64,000 nt of DNA from Streptomyces sp. NBC_00569 (GTDB lineage Bacteria; Actinomycetota; Actinomycetes; Streptomycetales; Streptomycetaceae), in contig NZ_CP107783.1 in the NCBI RefSeq assembly GCF_036345255.1, positions 2,232,001-2,296,000 on the forward strand, in the 5' to 3' direction. The notes beneath the pieces were generated by a model. It did no database searches. It had not been told where the DNA came from and was given only the letters and a program-made list of their open reading frames with translations. The position numbers and the translations under genes were made by a program. Of this stretch, positions 8,876 to 17,140 are shown in pieces (positions within the stretch are counted from its first letter, which is position 1; the number at the start of each line of letters is the position of its first letter).

Positions 8876-10324
8876 TCAGATCTGACCGGTACGAGGCCGG
8901 CCCCTGCTGCCGCGCTTGCGGCGCACTGCAAGGGACGTGTCGCGGCGGAGCCGGGGTCGGTGGCCCGCTTCCGTGTGCCGCGCGCCCGAAGCGTCCCCGC
9001 CCCGTGACGTGCCGGGGCCGGCGGGTACGTCGGTCAGCCCCGCGCGGAAGAGCCCGTGATCGATGTGGCGGACCGCGGCCGACTCCAGTTCCTCCCTGAG
9101 CGGCCCGTCGCGCAGCATCGCACCGGGACCGAGCAGCCCCTCGACCACGGCGAGCGCACCGGTGACGTCACCGTGGCGGAGCCGTTCCCGTACGGCGGGA
9201 AGCGCCTCAGGGCTGCGGTGCACCGCGTCGATCGCCCGCAGGCAGGGCAGCGCCGGACCCCCGAGCGCCACCAGCAGCTCCTCTCGGCGGAGTTGGTCCG
9301 GGTCGTGATCGACCGCGCTCAGCACCCCGTCGCGCAGCGCGATGCGATGGACCTCGCCCCGGCACTCCACCCGGTGCGGGTCGCCGGGCTCGGGGGCGCG
9401 GCCGGCCACGGGCTTCGGGCCGTCTCCCTGCACCGCCGGGGCCACGAGGGGATGCAGCCGCCCGACCGTGATCAGCCCGGCCCGTAGCAGTTCCAGATCC
9501 GGAAGAATCCGTGCCGCCGCCTCAGGCAGCACGGGGAGTACCGCGACTTCCTGCGGGGGCAGTGTCTCCCGCAGCGGCCGGAACGTCGGCGCGTGGCTGT
9601 CGTCGGGGGCGACGAGTTCGAGCGCGGCTCGACTGCGCGCTCCGAGCCGTACGGTGAAGGCCCCACGAGAGCGCCCCTCGGCCTGCAGCAGCAACTCCGC
9701 CTCGGCGGCCCAGCTGGCCACTGCCCAGGGCGAGTCGTGAAGGGCGGGCCGGCCGGGGGGTTCCACGGACGGCGCACCTCCGCGCCGCGCCAGTTCGCCG
9801 CTCCGCCCCGAATCCCAGAGATGCCGGTGCAGATCGAGCCGGAAGCGCCGGTCGGGATGCGGATGCGGATGGAGATACGGACGGTTCGCGGGACGGTCGT
9901 TCGCCGACCCCTCCCACACGTCCAGCGACATCCGCTGTCCGGCGTCCGCCTGGGCGGGCGGTGTCCTCACCACGAGGTGCAGCGACGTGCCGCCACATCT
10001 CCCGTAACGGGCCAAGGAGATGGTGAGGCCGGGCCTCAGGCGCCCGTCGGGGGCGATCCTGGGCATGTGCCAGCGGAGCAGATCGGGCGCGAGTCTGCGC
10101 AGATCTGCACGGATACGGGTGGCGATATCGGTGCCGTGGCGGTCGCGCACGGCGCGCAGATCGAGGTCTACGTCGATCCGGGCGGCGGCACAGGCCCCCG
10201 CCCAGTCACCGGCCGCACGGCGCGCGGTCGCGGTCTCGATCATGGACGGTGGCACGGCGTACTCGCGTACGCGCTGCCACATCAACAGGTGGGCGGGAAT
10301 CTCCTGCGTGAAGTGATGTGCCAT
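8876..10324 (-). CDS. Unrecognised protein, first gene of the MoxR-vWA operon
   Basis: About 482 residues, not assigned to a family. It begins MAHHFTQEIPAHLLMWQRVREYAVP; the N-terminal 100 residues look helical (ATARRAAGDWAGACAAARIDVD), and the middle has beta-rich segments (GTSLHLVVRTPP, AFTVRLGARSRAALELV). The last 50 residues are Arg/Gly-rich and probably disordered. It has no signal peptide or transmembrane segment. ATG at 10324 is chosen over GTG at 10330 because AAGGTGA lies at a better distance. The same strand and the 129-base gap to the MoxR gene suggest a three-gene unit in which this is the adaptor or target of the ATPase/vWA pair. Confidence 0.75.
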   Translation of the reverse strand: MAHHFTQEIPAHLLMWQRVREYAVPPSMIETATARRAAGDWAGACAAARIDVDLDLRAVRDRHGTDIATRIRADLRRLAPDLLRWHMPRIAPDGRLRPGLTISLARYGRCGGTSLHLVVRTPPAQADAGQRMSLDVWEGSANDRPANRPYLHPHPHPDRRFRLDLHRHLWDSGRSGELARRGGAPSVEPPGRPALHDSPWAVASWAAEAELLLQAEGRSRGAFTVRLGARSRAALELVAPDDSHAPTFRPLRETLPPQEVAVLPVLPEAAARILPDLELLRAGLITVGRLHPLVAPAVQGDGPKPVAGRAPEPGDPHRVECRGEVHRIALRDGVLSAVDHDPDQLRREELLVALGGPALPCLRAIDAVHRSPEALPAVRERLRHGDVTGALAVVEGLLGPGAMLRDGPLREELESAAVRHIDHGLFRAGLTDVPAGPGTSRGGDASGARHTEAGHRPRLRRDTSLAVRRKRGSRGRPRTGQI

Positions 10325-10672
10325 CAGCACTCACCTTGCGCGGACGATTCCTCCGATCCCAAAGAGAGGAAGGTGTTCATCGCGGGCATCGTAACCACAC
10401 CGAAGACCATCTGTCAGTCCCTTTCGAACCGCCCGTCCGCGGTCCGGCCGTCTGCATACGTACCGACCGCGGCACACAGGGCGAGGCCCGCGAAGCTGTC
10501 GACTCCATCGAACGCACCCTCACCAGCGCCGAGAATCTCCCCCTCCGCGGTGCGCGGCCCGTCCTTCCAGCAGGGGCCAGGCCGCACCACGTCCTCGGTC
10601 TCGACACGTGACGGTCCACCAGGCACGCCCTCCCCCACCTAGACGCTCGCCATCCCCCTTCGGCGGATTATT

Positions 10673-10689
10673 TTGGAGCAGTAAACCAA
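10673..10689. promoter_or_regulatory. Putative TetR operator/promoter (TTGG-N9-CCAA)
   Basis: The 400-base gap between 10325 and 10725 holds no gene, but its right end is unusually AT-rich (gattattttggagcagtaaaccaatttagttc). It contains the inverted repeat TTGG-N9-CCAA, and gatccaaat follows just downstream. An AT-rich palindrome about 40 bp ahead of a tetR start fits self-regulation by that repressor. Confidence 0.35.
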
Positions 10690-10725
10690 TTTAGTTCAGC
10701 GATCCAAATGTGTCACAGTGGAGGC

Positions 10726-11418
10726 ATGGCAACGAGAACCCCTAAGCCTCAGCGGCGGAACCAGGTGCTCTCCCGGGAGCGGATCATCGACACGGCGATC
10801 GAGTTGCTCGATGCGGGTGGTGAGGGTGCGCTGACCACTCGGGCACTGACCGGGCGTCTGTCCACTGGTTCCGGGGCGATCTACTACCGGGTCGGCAGTC
10901 GGGACGAGCTTCTGGACACGGCGACGGAGACGATCGTCACCGACGCCCTGGCGGCCAGGCCCATACAGGGCGCTGCCACGCCCGAGGGCGAGATCCGCAC
11001 AGTAGCGATGGCCTTGTTCGATGCGATCGCCGAGCACCGGTGGCTGGCGACGCGGCTGACATTGCATGTGGTCCGGCAGCCGTTCGGACCGGTGACGGTG
11101 GGGATCTTCGAGAGGATCGGCCGGCAGATCGGTGCTCTGGGGGTGCGACAGGAGTCCTGGTTCGACGCCGCCTCGACGCTCGTGCACTACATCCTCGGGG
11201 CTGTCAGCCAGAACGCCCGGATCGACGGTGACACCTCGAGAGCCGAGCCCGACAGTGCCGAGTTCCTCGACGCGACCGCGGCGGCCTGGCAGGCCCTCGC
11301 CCCCGAGGACTACCCGTTCATGCACGCCATCGCCGGCCAGATGAGCGAGCACGACGACCGAGAGCAGTTCCTCACCGGCATCGCTGTCGTCATCGACGGC
11401 CTCACCCGGCTCCGCTGA
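10726..11418 (+). CDS. TetR/AcrR-family transcriptional regulator
   Basis: 230 residues. The N-terminus has the TetR helix-turn-helix: LSRERIIDTAIELLDAGGEGALTTRALTGRLSTGSGAIYYRVGSRDELLDTATE, with the usual YYRV-x-S-x-DELL ending. The ligand-binding part is helical and follows the TetR_C pattern seen in Streptomyces regulators of monooxygenases. ATG at 10726 is chosen because GGAGG lies directly ahead of it (spacing only 1-2 bases, unusually tight); ATG at 10708 has no such signal. The flavin monooxygenase starts 50 bp downstream on the same strand, so repression of that gene by this protein is the simplest reading. Confidence 0.85.
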   Translation: MATRTPKPQRRNQVLSRERIIDTAIELLDAGGEGALTTRALTGRLSTGSGAIYYRVGSRDELLDTATETIVTDALAARPIQGAATPEGEIRTVAMALFDAIAEHRWLATRLTLHVVRQPFGPVTVGIFERIGRQIGALGVRQESWFDAASTLVHYILGAVSQNARIDGDTSRAEPDSAEFLDATAAAWQALAPEDYPFMHAIAGQMSEHDDREQFLTGIAVVIDGLTRLR

Positions 11419-11470
11419 CCGTCCCGACAGACCGGGCCCTTCCGGCATGTGTTCCAGAAAGGCGTTTCTC

Positions 11471-12994
11471 ATGCATGACGTAGTTGTCGCGGGCGGCGGC
11501 CCGGTCGGCCTGTTACTGGCCACGGAGCTCGCCCTGGGCGGCTGTTCCGTCCTGGTCCTGGAGCAGGACGAGGAGGTCACCTCTCCGTGGAAGGAGCTTC
11601 CCCTCGGTCTGCGGGGGCTGAGCGCCGGATCGGCCGAGGTGTTCTACCGCCGCGGTCTGCTCGAAGCGGTGATCAACGCTTCGCACGCTGATCCTGCGAA
11701 GGTCGGTGCGCCTGCCGATGCCGTCGACGCGCCGGCCCCCCGGGATGTGAGCCACTTCGCGGGCATGGGCCTGGATGCGGCCGACATCGACATGACGGCA
11801 CTCCCCTTCCGGCTGCCCAGCCCGGCGATGGAAGGCTTCATGACCAGCCTCGCAGCCGTCACCTCGGTCTTGAACGAGCGGGCCATCGCGCTCGGCGTGG
11901 ACCTCCGGCGAGGCACACCCGTCACGGCCGTCAAGCAGGACGACCAGTGCGTCACCGTCACCGCCGGCGGCCAAGAACACCAGGCGCGCCTTCTGGTGGG
12001 CTGCGACGGCGGGCGCAGTACGGTGCGCGGTCTCGCGGGCTTCGACTTCGTGGGCACGGAGCCGCTGTTCACCGGATACGTCGCCCAGGTCGCCTTCGCC
12101 GACCCCGAACAGCTCCAGCTCGGCTTCAACCCGACGCCGCACGGAATGTACCTGCGCACGCCCTTCGAGGGGCACCTGGGCATGATGGACTTCGACGGCG
12201 GCACCTTCGACCGGTCACAACCGCTGACCCGCGAGCACCTCCAGGACGTCCTGCGTCGCATCACGGGCACTGATATTGCGCTGACCGAGGTGCATCGGGC
12301 ATCCAGCTTCACCGACCGTGCGAGGCAGGTGACGACGTACCGCAAGGGACGTGTCCTGCTCGCCGGTGACGCCGCCCACATTCACTCCCCGCTGGGCGGC
12401 CAGGGGCTCAACCTCGGCCTCGGCGACGCCGCCAATCTCGGCTGGAAGCTCGCCTCGACCGTGCGCGGCACTGCGCCCGAGGGGCTGCTCGACACCTACA
12501 CCAGTGAACGCCACCCCGTCGGCGCCGCCGTGCTGGACTGGTCACGCGCCCAGGTGGCGACCATGAAGCCGGGCCCCAACGCCCCCGCGCTGCGGCAGTT
12601 GGTCCACCAGCTGCTGAGCACCACGGACGGAACGACCTTCGCCTACCGGCAGACAACAGGGCTGTTCAACCGCTACGACCTGAACAGCCCTCACCCGCTC
12701 GTCGGCACCTCCGCCCCCGACTTCCACTTCGAGGACGGCACCCGCCTGGGCGACCTGCTGCGCCAGGGCCACGGCGTGCTCCTGGACTTCCGCGGCGACC
12801 AAGCCCTGCGGCGCGCGGTCAAGACCCGGCAGGACCACATCCAGTACGCGACCGGCCAGGCCCGCGACGACCTCGGCTTCACCGCCGTGCTCGTGCGCCC
12901 GGACGGTGTTGTGGCCTGGGCGGGCGGAGAGGACCTGGCCCTTGAGGCGTTCGAGCAGGCCGCCACGATGTGGTTCGGCGCCCCGCGGAACTAA
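11471..12994 (+). CDS. FAD-dependent aromatic monooxygenase (class A, PgaE/RdmE/MhpA type)
   Basis: 507 residues. It has an N-terminal Rossmann motif AGGGPVGLLLATELALGG, an internal GCDGGRSTVRGLAGF (DG fingerprint) and the GD motif GRVLLAGDAAHIHSPLGGQGLNLGLGDA that contacts the FAD ribityl chain. The last 120 residues resemble the thioredoxin-like C-terminal domain of polyketide and phenol hydroxylases. It would hydroxylate an aromatic or polyketide substrate with NAD(P)H and O2. ATG at 11471 is preferred because AGAAAGG lies 8 bases upstream. It is co-directional with the TetR gene. The substrate is unknown; detoxification of an aromatic compound or antibiotic (a Rox-like role) is possible. 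Confidence 0.88.
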   Translation: MHDVVVAGGGPVGLLLATELALGGCSVLVLEQDEEVTSPWKELPLGLRGLSAGSAEVFYRRGLLEAVINASHADPAKVGAPADAVDAPAPRDVSHFAGMGLDAADIDMTALPFRLPSPAMEGFMTSLAAVTSVLNERAIALGVDLRRGTPVTAVKQDDQCVTVTAGGQEHQARLLVGCDGGRSTVRGLAGFDFVGTEPLFTGYVAQVAFADPEQLQLGFNPTPHGMYLRTPFEGHLGMMDFDGGTFDRSQPLTREHLQDVLRRITGTDIALTEVHRASSFTDRARQVTTYRKGRVLLAGDAAHIHSPLGGQGLNLGLGDAANLGWKLASTVRGTAPEGLLDTYTSERHPVGAAVLDWSRAQVATMKPGPNAPALRQLVHQLLSTTDGTTFAYRQTTGLFNRYDLNSPHPLVGTSAPDFHFEDGTRLGDLLRQGHGVLLDFRGDQALRRAVKTRQDHIQYATGQARDDLGFTAVLVRPDGVVAWAGGEDLALEAFEQAATMWFGAPRN

Positions 12995-13048
12995 CGAGCT
13001 CGTGCATGGTTGGCAGTGGCACGTCGAGACCGCGTAATCCGATTGACC

Positions 13049-13073
13049 CGCGGCAGCCGCTGCGGCTGCCGCG
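13049..13073 (+). terminator. GC-rich hairpin after the monooxygenase gene
   Basis: Perfect 11-bp inverted repeat (CGCGGCAGCCG / CGGCTGCCGCG) with a 3-base loop, 54 bp after the monooxygenase stop. There is no T-run, as is usual for Streptomyces terminators. Confidence 0.6.
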
Positions 13074-13124
13074 CTCCGTCGGGAAGAAGAGATCACACAG
13101 GCAGTGGATCACCCCGTCCCCGGG

Positions 13125-13139
13125 TAACGTCAAGGTATG
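13125..13139 (+). promoter_or_regulatory. Probable leaderless promoter of the RNase J gene
   Basis: TAACGT (13125-13130) matches a -10 hexamer and ends 6 bases before the ATG at 13137. Transcription would therefore begin at or beside the start codon. AAGG is present but only one base from the ATG, too close to act as a normal ribosome binding site. Leaderless mRNAs are common in actinobacteria. Confidence 0.4.
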
Positions 13140-14822
13140 AGTCATCCGCACCCCGAGCTGAAAGCCGCCCCGCCCCTTCCCGAAGGAGGGCTGCGGGTCA
13201 TCCCCCTGGGCGGCCTAGGTGAGATCGGCCGCAATATGACCGTCCTCGAGCACGCCGGCAAGCTGCTCATCGTCGACTGCGGCGTGCTGTTTCCCGAGGA
13301 GACCCAGCCCGGCGTGGACGTGATCCTGCCGGACTTCACCTCGATCCGGGACCGGCTGGACGACGTCGTGGCCGTGGTACTCACCCACGGCCACGAGGAC
13401 CACATCGGCGGCGTGCCGTACCTGCTGCGCGAGCGGTCCGACATTCCCGTCGTCGGCTCCAAGCTGACGCTGGCGTTCCTGGAGGCCAAGCTCAAGGAAC
13501 ACGGCATCCGGCCGCGCACGGTGCGGGTACGGGAAGGCGACCGGCGCGGCTTCGGGCCCTTCGACTGCGAGTTCGTTGCGGTCAACCACTCCATCCCGGA
13601 CAGCCTCGCGGTCGCGATCCGCACCGGCGCCGGGATGGTGCTGCACACCGGCGACTTCAAGATGGACCAGTTCCCTCTCGACGACCGCATCACCGATCTG
13701 CGCGCCTTCGCCCGCCTCGGCGAGGAGGGCGTGGACCTGTTCCTCACCGACTCCACCAACGCCGAAGTACCCGGCTTCACCACCTCCGAGCGTGAGCTGA
13801 ACCCGGCGATCGAGCAGGTGATGCGCACCGCGCCGCGCCGGGTCATCGTCTCCAGCTTCGCCAGCCATGTGCACCGCATCCAACAGGTCCTGGACGCCGC
13901 CCACCAGCACGGCCGCAAGGTCGCCTTCGTCGGCCGGTCGATGGTCCGCAACATGGGCATCGCCCGTGAACTGGGCTATTTGAAGGTCCCGTCCGGTCTG
14001 GTCGTGAGCACGAAGGAGCTGGAGAAGCTCCCGGACCACAAGATCACTCTGGTGTGCACCGGCTCCCAGGGCGAACCGATGGCCGCGCTGTCACGGATGG
14101 CCAACCGCGACCACCAGATCCGCATCGGCAAGGGCGACACCGTCCTGCTCGCCAGCTCCCTCATCCCCGGCAACGAGAGCGCCATCTACCGCGTCATCAA
14201 CGGACTTACCCGGTGGGGCGCCCACGTGGTCCACAAGGGCAACGCCAAGGTCCACGTCTCCGGGCACGCCAGCGCCGGCGAACTCGTCTACTGCTACAAC
14301 ATCGTCAAACCCCGCAATGTCATGCCCGTGCACGGCGAATGGCGCCACCTGCGGGCCAACGGCGACCTCGCCATCCGTACCGGTGTCGACCCGGACCGGG
14401 TCGTCATCGCCGAGGACGGCGTCGTCGTCGACCTCGTCGACGGGCGCGCGTCCATCACCGGCAAGGTCCCCGCCGGCAACGTCTACGTGGACGGCATGGA
14501 AGTCGGCGGCGCCACCGAAGCGTCCCTCAAGGACCGCCTCACCCTCGCAGCCGAAGGCGTGGTCACGGTGGTGGCGATCGTCGACGCAGACACCGGCGCC
14601 CTCGCCGAGCCCCCCGACTTCCTGGCCCGCGGCTTCGTCCACGACGACACCACCTTCGAGCCGGTCATCCCTGTCATCGAGAAGACGCTGTCCACCGCGG
14701 CTGAGGAAGGCGTCGGGGACGCGCGCCAACTCGAACAGCTCCTCGCCCGCGCCGTGGCGAACTGGGCGTTCCGCACCCACCGCCGCAAGCCCCTCATCAT
14801 CCCCGTCATCATCGACGCCTGA
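13137..14822 (+). CDS. rnj: Ribonuclease J
   Basis: 561 residues, full length for actinobacterial RNase J. The metallo-beta-lactamase motif HGHEDH (84-89) supplies zinc ligands. VNHSIPDS, HTGDFK, LTDSTNAE and VHGEWRH are the further beta-CASP landmarks. The N-terminus GGLRVIPLGGLGEIGRNM is diagnostic. It is a 5'-3' exo- and endonuclease for mRNA decay and rRNA maturation. In Streptomyces the housekeeping copy normally lies next to dapA (established knowledge); here the neighbours are a monooxygenase and a transposase fragment, so this may be a second copy. Confidence 0.95.
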   Translation: MSHPHPELKAAPPLPEGGLRVIPLGGLGEIGRNMTVLEHAGKLLIVDCGVLFPEETQPGVDVILPDFTSIRDRLDDVVAVVLTHGHEDHIGGVPYLLRERSDIPVVGSKLTLAFLEAKLKEHGIRPRTVRVREGDRRGFGPFDCEFVAVNHSIPDSLAVAIRTGAGMVLHTGDFKMDQFPLDDRITDLRAFARLGEEGVDLFLTDSTNAEVPGFTTSERELNPAIEQVMRTAPRRVIVSSFASHVHRIQQVLDAAHQHGRKVAFVGRSMVRNMGIARELGYLKVPSGLVVSTKELEKLPDHKITLVCTGSQGEPMAALSRMANRDHQIRIGKGDTVLLASSLIPGNESAIYRVINGLTRWGAHVVHKGNAKVHVSGHASAGELVYCYNIVKPRNVMPVHGEWRHLRANGDLAIRTGVDPDRVVIAEDGVVVDLVDGRASITGKVPAGNVYVDGMEVGGATEASLKDRLTLAAEGVVTVVAIVDADTGALAEPPDFLARGFVHDDTTFEPVIPVIEKTLSTAAEEGVGDARQLEQLLARAVANWAFRTHRRKPLIIPVIIDA

Positions 14823-14965
14823 GCCCCGGCAGCACGGGTCCCCGGTTCCGGTCGCGGCCCCGCGAGCATCGAGGTCGGGCACGGAGGTCAGCAGCCTGTC
14901 CGCGTGAACCGGGGTTCGGGTAGCCGATCAGGTACGTCTCGCCTCGGCTCTGACGGGCGTCGCGG

Positions 14966-15360
14966 TCACGCGGACTGCTGGTACTCATTGATCAAGCCGC
15001 CGAGCCGCTGAGTACGACGGATGCGACCGGCCAGCGGGATCACTGGGACCCGCTCTCCTGCCTCTACGGCCTGGGGAGGTCGTTGCTGGAGAGACTGGGG
15101 GGCCGATGCCGGTTGCAGTGATCTGCATGGGCGTCCAGCACGGTCCGCAGGTGCCGCTCGTTGAGGATGAGCATCCGATCGGTGCACCCGCGACGAACGC
15201 TGCCCACCCAGCACTCCGCGAACGCGTTCGCCTTCGGTGATCGTGGCGGGGAGAGCAGGACCTGCACGCCCGCGCCGCCCAGGACAGCGTCGAACGAGTC
15301 GGAGAACTTCCCGACCCGGTCCCGCAGGAAGAACCGGAACCGGTCCACCCTGCACGGTGG
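14966..15360 (-). pseudogene. Decayed integrase-core transposase
   Basis: On the minus strand one frame gives RDRVGKFSDSFDAVL, then SPPRSPKANAFAECWVGSVRRGC and DRMLILNERHLRTVL, the conserved core of DDE integrase-type transposases (catalytic Asp and Glu regions). After a frameshift the C-terminal tail RTQRLGGLINEYQQSA appears and ends at 14966. The N-terminal half is missing and no intact frame remains, so this is an insertion-sequence relic. It separates the RNase J gene from the amidase. No clear terminal inverted repeats were found. Confidence 0.75.
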
Positions 15361-15605
15361 CGACCCCGTGACCAGGGGCTACGCGGAGATCTGTCACACG
15401 ACTCGGCGGGACACCGTCGCGGTCCGGTGACCACAGGTTTCCCCTGGTCACCGGACCGGACTGAGCGGAATTCCCCCGGTGTTCAGGTGCCCGCGTTCTC
15501 AGCTTCGAGGTCGACGCTGTGATGGCCGTGGAAGCGAAGGTTGGGGCAGGCGGCCTTGCGGCCGCTCATCGAGGGTGCGGTTGTCGGCAGTCAGCTGGAG
15601 ATGAC

Positions 15606-16745
15606 TCAGTGGGTGAGAGCCTCACGGACGGTGCCGCCGGTCAGCGCACACCACGTGCTGAGGTCGACCTTGCCGTCGGGGTGGAGGCTGTGCAGGCGCT
15701 GCATGTCCTGGATCGCCTTCATGGTGCTGTGGTCATAGGTGCCGGTGATGCTGACGGTGTCGGCGTAGCCCTTGATGGTGAGCAGATACTGCACGGCCTG
15801 GACAGGCAGCCCGGAGGCGTCCTTGTCCAGGGAGGGCGCGAGTGCTTCCCAGGTGGCCGTGTCGAATGTGGCGTCGGGGGTGACGGCGAGACCGTGGCTG
15901 GTCTGGAAGTCGGCGACGACGGTGTTCATCTTGGTGCTGAACACGCCGTCGATGGAAAGGTCGCTGTAGCCGGCGTTCACCAGCAGGTACTGGGCGACCT
16001 GTACCACCTGGCTGTTGACGAACCGCCAGATGTCCGGCCAGCGCCGTGCCGGTGCCACGGCCGGCGACACGCCCATGGAATGCAGTACCCCCTTGCGAAT
16101 CTGGGGAAAGAGTCGGTAGAAGGCGATGCCGGGGCAGTCGGTGCCCAGGCGGAAGTCCCAGTGACCGAAGATGTCCCACGCGTTCAGGTGGAACTGCCGG
16201 CACACCGTGGTGCACAACTTCACCAGCGAGTGCAGCAGTGCCGGGGGCGGGGTCTCGGTTATGTATGTGCCCTCGTTCTCGATCCCGATGGCGTTGCCGT
16301 TCTCCCCGGGGCAGTGGGCGGCCGTCACTTGGTGCTCGCCGGCGGCGAGGGTCTCCAGGGTGCGGTGGCGGCCCTCCAGGACGTAGCCACCGCGGCTGAC
16401 GGTGAAGTGCTGGCCGGTGTCCGCCCAGCCGTTCGTGTCCATGTGCAGGTCCTGGCAGTCACGCGCCAACTGCATGGCGTGCTCACGGGAGTAGTCCGTG
16501 ACGTTAGGGAAATCCATGTGATGCAGGATGATCTTGTTGGTGGTGTTGCCGGTGATCTGGATCGGGCTGGCCGGCGGCCGCGCACCCCAGGTGTCGCAGT
16601 CGATGATCCAGGGGAACTGCGGCAAGGGGGTCGCACCGGCAGCGGCGGGGAACGCCACCTCCGTACCGACGACAGCGGCGACTGCCGTGCCGAGGCCGAC
16701 CCGGAACAGGGTGCGTCGATCGACTTCGTGCTCGTGCATCACCAT
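15606..16745 (-). CDS. Tat-exported N-acetylmuramoyl-L-alanine amidase with two peptidoglycan-binding domains
   Basis: 379 residues. The N-terminus carries a twin-arginine signal (DRRTLFRVGLG, hydrophobic stretch, cleavage near AAAGA). The catalytic domain is Amidase_2/PGRP type, with ILHHM, IGIENEG, and GHWDFRLGTDCPG supplying the His, His and Cys ligands for zinc. The C-terminal 150 residues contain two PG_binding_1 repeats (VQVAQYLLVNAGYSDLSIDG and VQAVQYLLTIKGYADTVSITG). It should cut the amide between muramic acid and L-Ala outside the cell. ATG at 16745 has GGAG five bases upstream. The insertion-sequence relic lies downstream. Confidence 0.9.
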   Translation of the reverse strand: MVMHEHEVDRRTLFRVGLGTAVAAVVGTEVAFPAAAGATPLPQFPWIIDCDTWGARPPASPIQITGNTTNKIILHHMDFPNVTDYSREHAMQLARDCQDLHMDTNGWADTGQHFTVSRGGYVLEGRHRTLETLAAGEHQVTAAHCPGENGNAIGIENEGTYITETPPPALLHSLVKLCTTVCRQFHLNAWDIFGHWDFRLGTDCPGIAFYRLFPQIRKGVLHSMGVSPAVAPARRWPDIWRFVNSQVVQVAQYLLVNAGYSDLSIDGVFSTKMNTVVADFQTSHGLAVTPDATFDTATWEALAPSLDKDASGLPVQAVQYLLTIKGYADTVSITGTYDHSTMKAIQDMQRLHSLHPDGKVDLSTWCALTGGTVREALTH

Positions 16746-16833
16746 GGGGACTCCGAAGTAAGTGGTAAAGACCAGGGTCGAGGGGGCGACCCGTCGGAGA
16801 ATATGCGGCGAACGGCATGCCGACCAGGCATAG

Positions 16834-17076
16834 TTCACGAGTTTCTCCGCCAACAGCCCTGTCGCCGCGGAGCTGTTCCGGCGACTGCGCAGCCAAGCCC
16901 TCAGCGCCCTGGACTTCGCTTCCCGGACCCCCGAGGTCGTCTCCACTCTGAGAGTCACCGGGGAAGACTGCCTCATCTTCAACGTCCACTGCCCGCAGGC
17001 AGGACGACTCGAAGAAGTTGTCGACGCCCTTGCCCGTTACGGCCCTGTCACCACGTCACTCGCGCTCCGCGCCTAA
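16834..17076 (+). pseudogene. Lrp/AsnC-family regulator, C-terminal fragment
   Basis: An open frame from just after a TAG reads VVSTLRVTGEDCLIFNVHCPQAGRLEEVVDALARYGPVTTSLALRA and then a stop. VTGEDC, then RLEEVVD-x-LARYG, then TTS is the hallmark of the RAM/AsnC ligand-binding domain. The DNA-binding half is absent, and there is no start codon with a binding site, so it is a remnant. Lrp regulators often sit beside amino-acid exporters or PhzF-like genes; the adjacent PhzF-like gene may be its old target. Confidence 0.65.
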
Positions 17077-17140
17077 CCCCCGAAGCCAGTGACTGACGCC
17101 ACGTCAACAACGTCATGACCCGCAACATCCAGTCGTCGCC

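Noticed and set aside
15519..17096. 525-codon plus-strand frame opposite the amidase
   Set aside because: No domain; the minus strand encodes a Tat signal, amidase and peptidoglycan-binding domains.
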